Assembly: GCA_016840645.1 (NCBI GenBank)
Contig: JAEORY010000159.1
Location: forward strand, 1-8,368
Direction: 5' to 3'
Source: Candidatus Borrarchaeota archaeon
Lineage (GTDB): Archaea > Asgardarchaeota > Sifarchaeia > Borrarchaeales > Borrarchaeaceae
Length of the DNA: 8,368 bases
Every line of letters begins with the position of its first letter. Within the stretch, counting starts at the first letter, position 1. The translations under genes were made by a program, and so were the position numbers. Shown here piece after piece: positions 6,516 through 8,368 of this stretch. The notes beneath the pieces are model-generated. The model was not told the DNA's origin and ran no database searches. It saw only the letters and a list, made by a program, of their open reading frames with translations.

Positions 6516-7706
6516 ATGACAAAAGTCTTAGGGATGATGGGTGATTTTGCGGTTGCAGAGGCAGCAAAACTATGTAATCCTGACGTAGTTGCGGCTTTTC
6601 CTATTACACCTCAAACAATTATTGTCGAGCGCCTATCAGAGTTTGTTGCAGACGGAGAAATCGACTGTGAATATATAACCGTTGAATCAGAACATTCTGC
6701 TATGTCTGCGTGTTATGGGGCCTCTTCAACGGGGGCAAGAGTATATACCGCTACAGCATCTCAAGGAGTAGCGCTAATGTGTGAAATTTTGTACTTGGTA
6801 GCATCAGCCAGATTTCCAGTCGTAATGACAGTCGTAAATCGTGCACTTTCTGGACCAATTAGCATCTGGTGTGACCATAATGATGCAATGTTAGCACGGG
6901 ACTCTGGATGGATTCAATGGTTCGTTGAAGATTGCCAAGAGGCTTACGATAGCACAATTCAAGCATTTAGAGTCGGGGAAGATAGACGAATCTCTCTGCC
7001 AGTAATGGTATGCTTGGATGGTTTCATTTTAAGCCATTCTATCGAGCCTGTAGCAATCATTGAGCCTACTGACAAAAAAACGATAGATGGATTTCTACCC
7101 AGACGGGATCCACTTTATAGACTTGATGTGGATGCACCAATAGCTGTGGGAACCTGCGCGTTTCCTGAATACTACATGGACATCAAGAAAGCTCAAAATG
7201 AGGCAATGCGTAATTCGAAAGAGGTTATAAAAGAAGTTGTAGATGAATTTGGTGACAGATGGGGACGTTATTATCCAATTGTTGAATCTTATCATATGGA
7301 TGATGCTGAAGTAGCCCTTGTAACGATGGGTTCACTCACAGGGACTGCAAAAACTACTGTCGATGAAATGCGGGAAGAAGGAGAGAGGGTTGGACTTGTG
7401 AAATTACGCTGTTTCAGACCATTTCCTATAGAAGAAATGCGAATTGCACTAAGAGATGTTCAAGCATGTGGTGTAGTAGACAGAGCAGTTTCTTTTGGAA
7501 GCTTTGGTCCGTCCTACGCCGAAACGTCAAGTACAATGAATACTGGAAGAGAAGGTCCTCTTTTCAGGAATTTTATTGCAGGTCTCGGTGGTAGAGATGT
7601 CACAGTTGCTGATTTCAAGAAAATGTATGAGATATTGTATGATGACTTGAAGAAAGGAGTGGTTGAACAACCAATCACTTGGTATGGTATAAGAAAAGAG
7701 GTGTAG
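6516..7706 (+). CDS. porA: 2-oxoacid (probably pyruvate):ferredoxin oxidoreductase, alpha subunit
   Basis: A 396-residue alpha subunit of a multi-subunit POR/2-oxoacid oxidoreductase. With the beta subunit it binds thiamine pyrophosphate and oxidatively decarboxylates a 2-oxoacid to acyl-CoA and CO2, reducing ferredoxin. Visible signatures are FPITPQT at 28-34, VESEHSAMSAC at 56-66 (the TPP-activating glutamate region), ATASQG at 79-84, NRALSGP at 108-114, CLDGFILSH at 166-174, RPFP at 301-304 and GLGGRD at 356-361. Length is typical. I chose ATG at 6516 because GGATGTGA lies nine bases upstream; TTG at 6510 adds only two residues and would have a three-base spacer. porB follows after three bases. 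The gene is divergent from hdrA and has its own TATA box. No gamma or delta subunit gene lies upstream. Pyruvate is the likeliest substrate from overall resemblance, but another 2-oxoacid is possible. Confidence 0.95.
   Translation: MTKVLGMMGDFAVAEAAKLCNPDVVAAFPITPQTIIVERLSEFVADGEIDCEYITVESEHSAMSACYGASSTGARVYTATASQGVALMCEILYLVASARFPVVMTVVNRALSGPISIWCDHNDAMLARDSGWIQWFVEDCQEAYDSTIQAFRVGEDRRISLPVMVCLDGFILSHSIEPVAIIEPTDKKTIDGFLPRRDPLYRLDVDAPIAVGTCAFPEYYMDIKKAQNEAMRNSKEVIKEVVDEFGDRWGRYYPIVESYHMDDAEVALVTMGSLTGTAKTTVDEMREEGERVGLVKLRCFRPFPIEEMRIALRDVQACGVVDRAVSFGSFGPSYAETSSTMNTGREGPLFRNFIAGLGGRDVTVADFKKMYEILYDDLKKGVVEQPITWYGIRKEV
7698..7703 (+). promoter_or_regulatory. Ribosome binding site of porB
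   Basis: GAGGTG at the very end of porA, six bases before the porB ATG at 7710. It confirms the porB start and indicates coupled translation of the two subunits. Confidence 0.75.
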
Positions 7707-7709
7707 ATA

Positions 7710-8368
7710 ATGCCATCAGATTATCCAACAAAACTTTCAGACTTACCAAAAGAAGAGCGATTTAATTCAGGACATAGACTTTGCACTGGTTGTGGTGCAG
7801 GCACAATTGCACGACTTATGACAAAGGCTGTTGATAAACCTTTAATTGTGGTAAATGCAACAGGTTGCCTTGAAGTATCAGGCACAATTTTTCCGCATAA
7901 CGCATGGAGTGTTCCATGGATACATAACGCCTTTGAAAATGCTGCTGCAACTGCTTCAGGCGTACGTGCAGGTCTTGACGTTCTAATGAGGAAAGGCGAG
8001 ATACCAAAACGCGACATTGAAGTTGTCACTATTGGCGGTGACGGTGGAACATACGATATTGGTTTGCAATCAATAAGCGGAGCGATAGATCGAGGTGAAG
8101 ACTTCGCCTACATTTGCTACGATAACGAGGCATATATGAATACAGGTATTCAAAGAAGTGGGGCAACCATGCACGCAGCATGGACGACAACTTCACCAGT
8201 TGGAAAAGTCCAGCAAGGTAAGAAAAGATCTAAAAAGCCTTTAATTCGTATTATTGCTGCACATGGATTAGAATACGCTGCAACTGCCAGTGTCGCATAT
8301 CCTTTAGATTTTGTACGAAAAGTTAAACGAGCAGTAGATATCAAGGGTCCTGCCTTTGTGCATTGTAT
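7710..8368 (+). CDS. porB: 2-oxoacid (probably pyruvate):ferredoxin oxidoreductase, beta subunit (3' end outside window)
   Basis: The first 219 codons of the TPP-binding beta subunit, cut by the window end; full-length relatives are around 290-330 residues. C25 and C28 (LCTGCGAG), C53 (ATGC) and C219, the last complete codon, match the four cysteines that bind the proximal [4Fe-4S] cluster in this family. The TPP/Mg motif starts with GDGGTYDIG at 110-118 and ends with the asparagines of YDNEAYMNTG at 137-146. TTTSPVGKV at 159-167 is also characteristic. The ATG lies three bases after the porA stop, with GAGGTG six bases upstream. Together with porA it forms the catalytic core; gamma and delta subunits, if present, must lie beyond the right edge or elsewhere. 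Confidence 0.95.
   Translation, partial: MPSDYPTKLSDLPKEERFNSGHRLCTGCGAGTIARLMTKAVDKPLIVVNATGCLEVSGTIFPHNAWSVPWIHNAFENAAATASGVRAGLDVLMRKGEIPKRDIEVVTIGGDGGTYDIGLQSISGAIDRGEDFAYICYDNEAYMNTGIQRSGATMHAAWTTTSPVGKVQQGKKRSKKPLIRIIAAHGLEYAATASVAYPLDFVRKVKRAVDIKGPAFVHC

Noticed and set aside
7721..8344. Minus-strand frames opposite porB
   Set aside because: The plus strand carries unmistakable porB motifs across the same interval.

Overview
The window reads as a chromosomal segment from an anaerobe, most likely an uncultured archaeon. The clues are an HdrA-type flavin/iron-sulfur protein, a multi-subunit (PorA + PorB) 2-oxoacid:ferredoxin oxidoreductase, GGAGG/GGTGA-type ribosome binding sites, a TTG start, and short AT-rich TATA-like boxes just upstream of genes. 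The DNA is visibly AT-rich. The lineage cannot be fixed from the sequence alone, and anaerobic bacteria with the same families are not excluded.

Layout. Positions 1-276 hold no intact gene, only a start-less reading frame that may be a gene remnant. A radical SAM/SPASM protein with an N-terminal four-cysteine knuckle pair lies on the minus strand (277-1713). After a 257-base gap come etfA (1971-2933) and etfB (2934-3710), also on the minus strand. The etfB stop abuts the etfA start. A 119-base gap with a T-tract and a TATA-like box separates them from a large hdrA-like gene (3830-6253, minus strand). A 262-base divergent control region containing two inverted repeats follows. Reading rightward, porA (6516-7706) and the 5' part of porB (7710 to the window end) form an operon.

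How the genes may work together. Four of the proteins belong to low-potential electron-transfer families. PorAB releases electrons from a 2-oxoacid as reduced ferredoxin. HdrA is a FAD protein rich in [4Fe-4S] clusters and is the flavin-based electron-bifurcation subunit of heterodisulfide reductase complexes. EtfAB is a two-electron flavoprotein carrier that can also bifurcate. No hdrB, hdrC, hydrogenase or acyl-CoA dehydrogenase gene is present in the window, so an EtfAB-HdrA partnership is an attractive but unproven inference. The most unusual molecular detail is a C-terminal MvhD-like domain on HdrA in which every expected cluster-binding cysteine is replaced. The radical SAM gene is a separate unit whose substrate is unknown.
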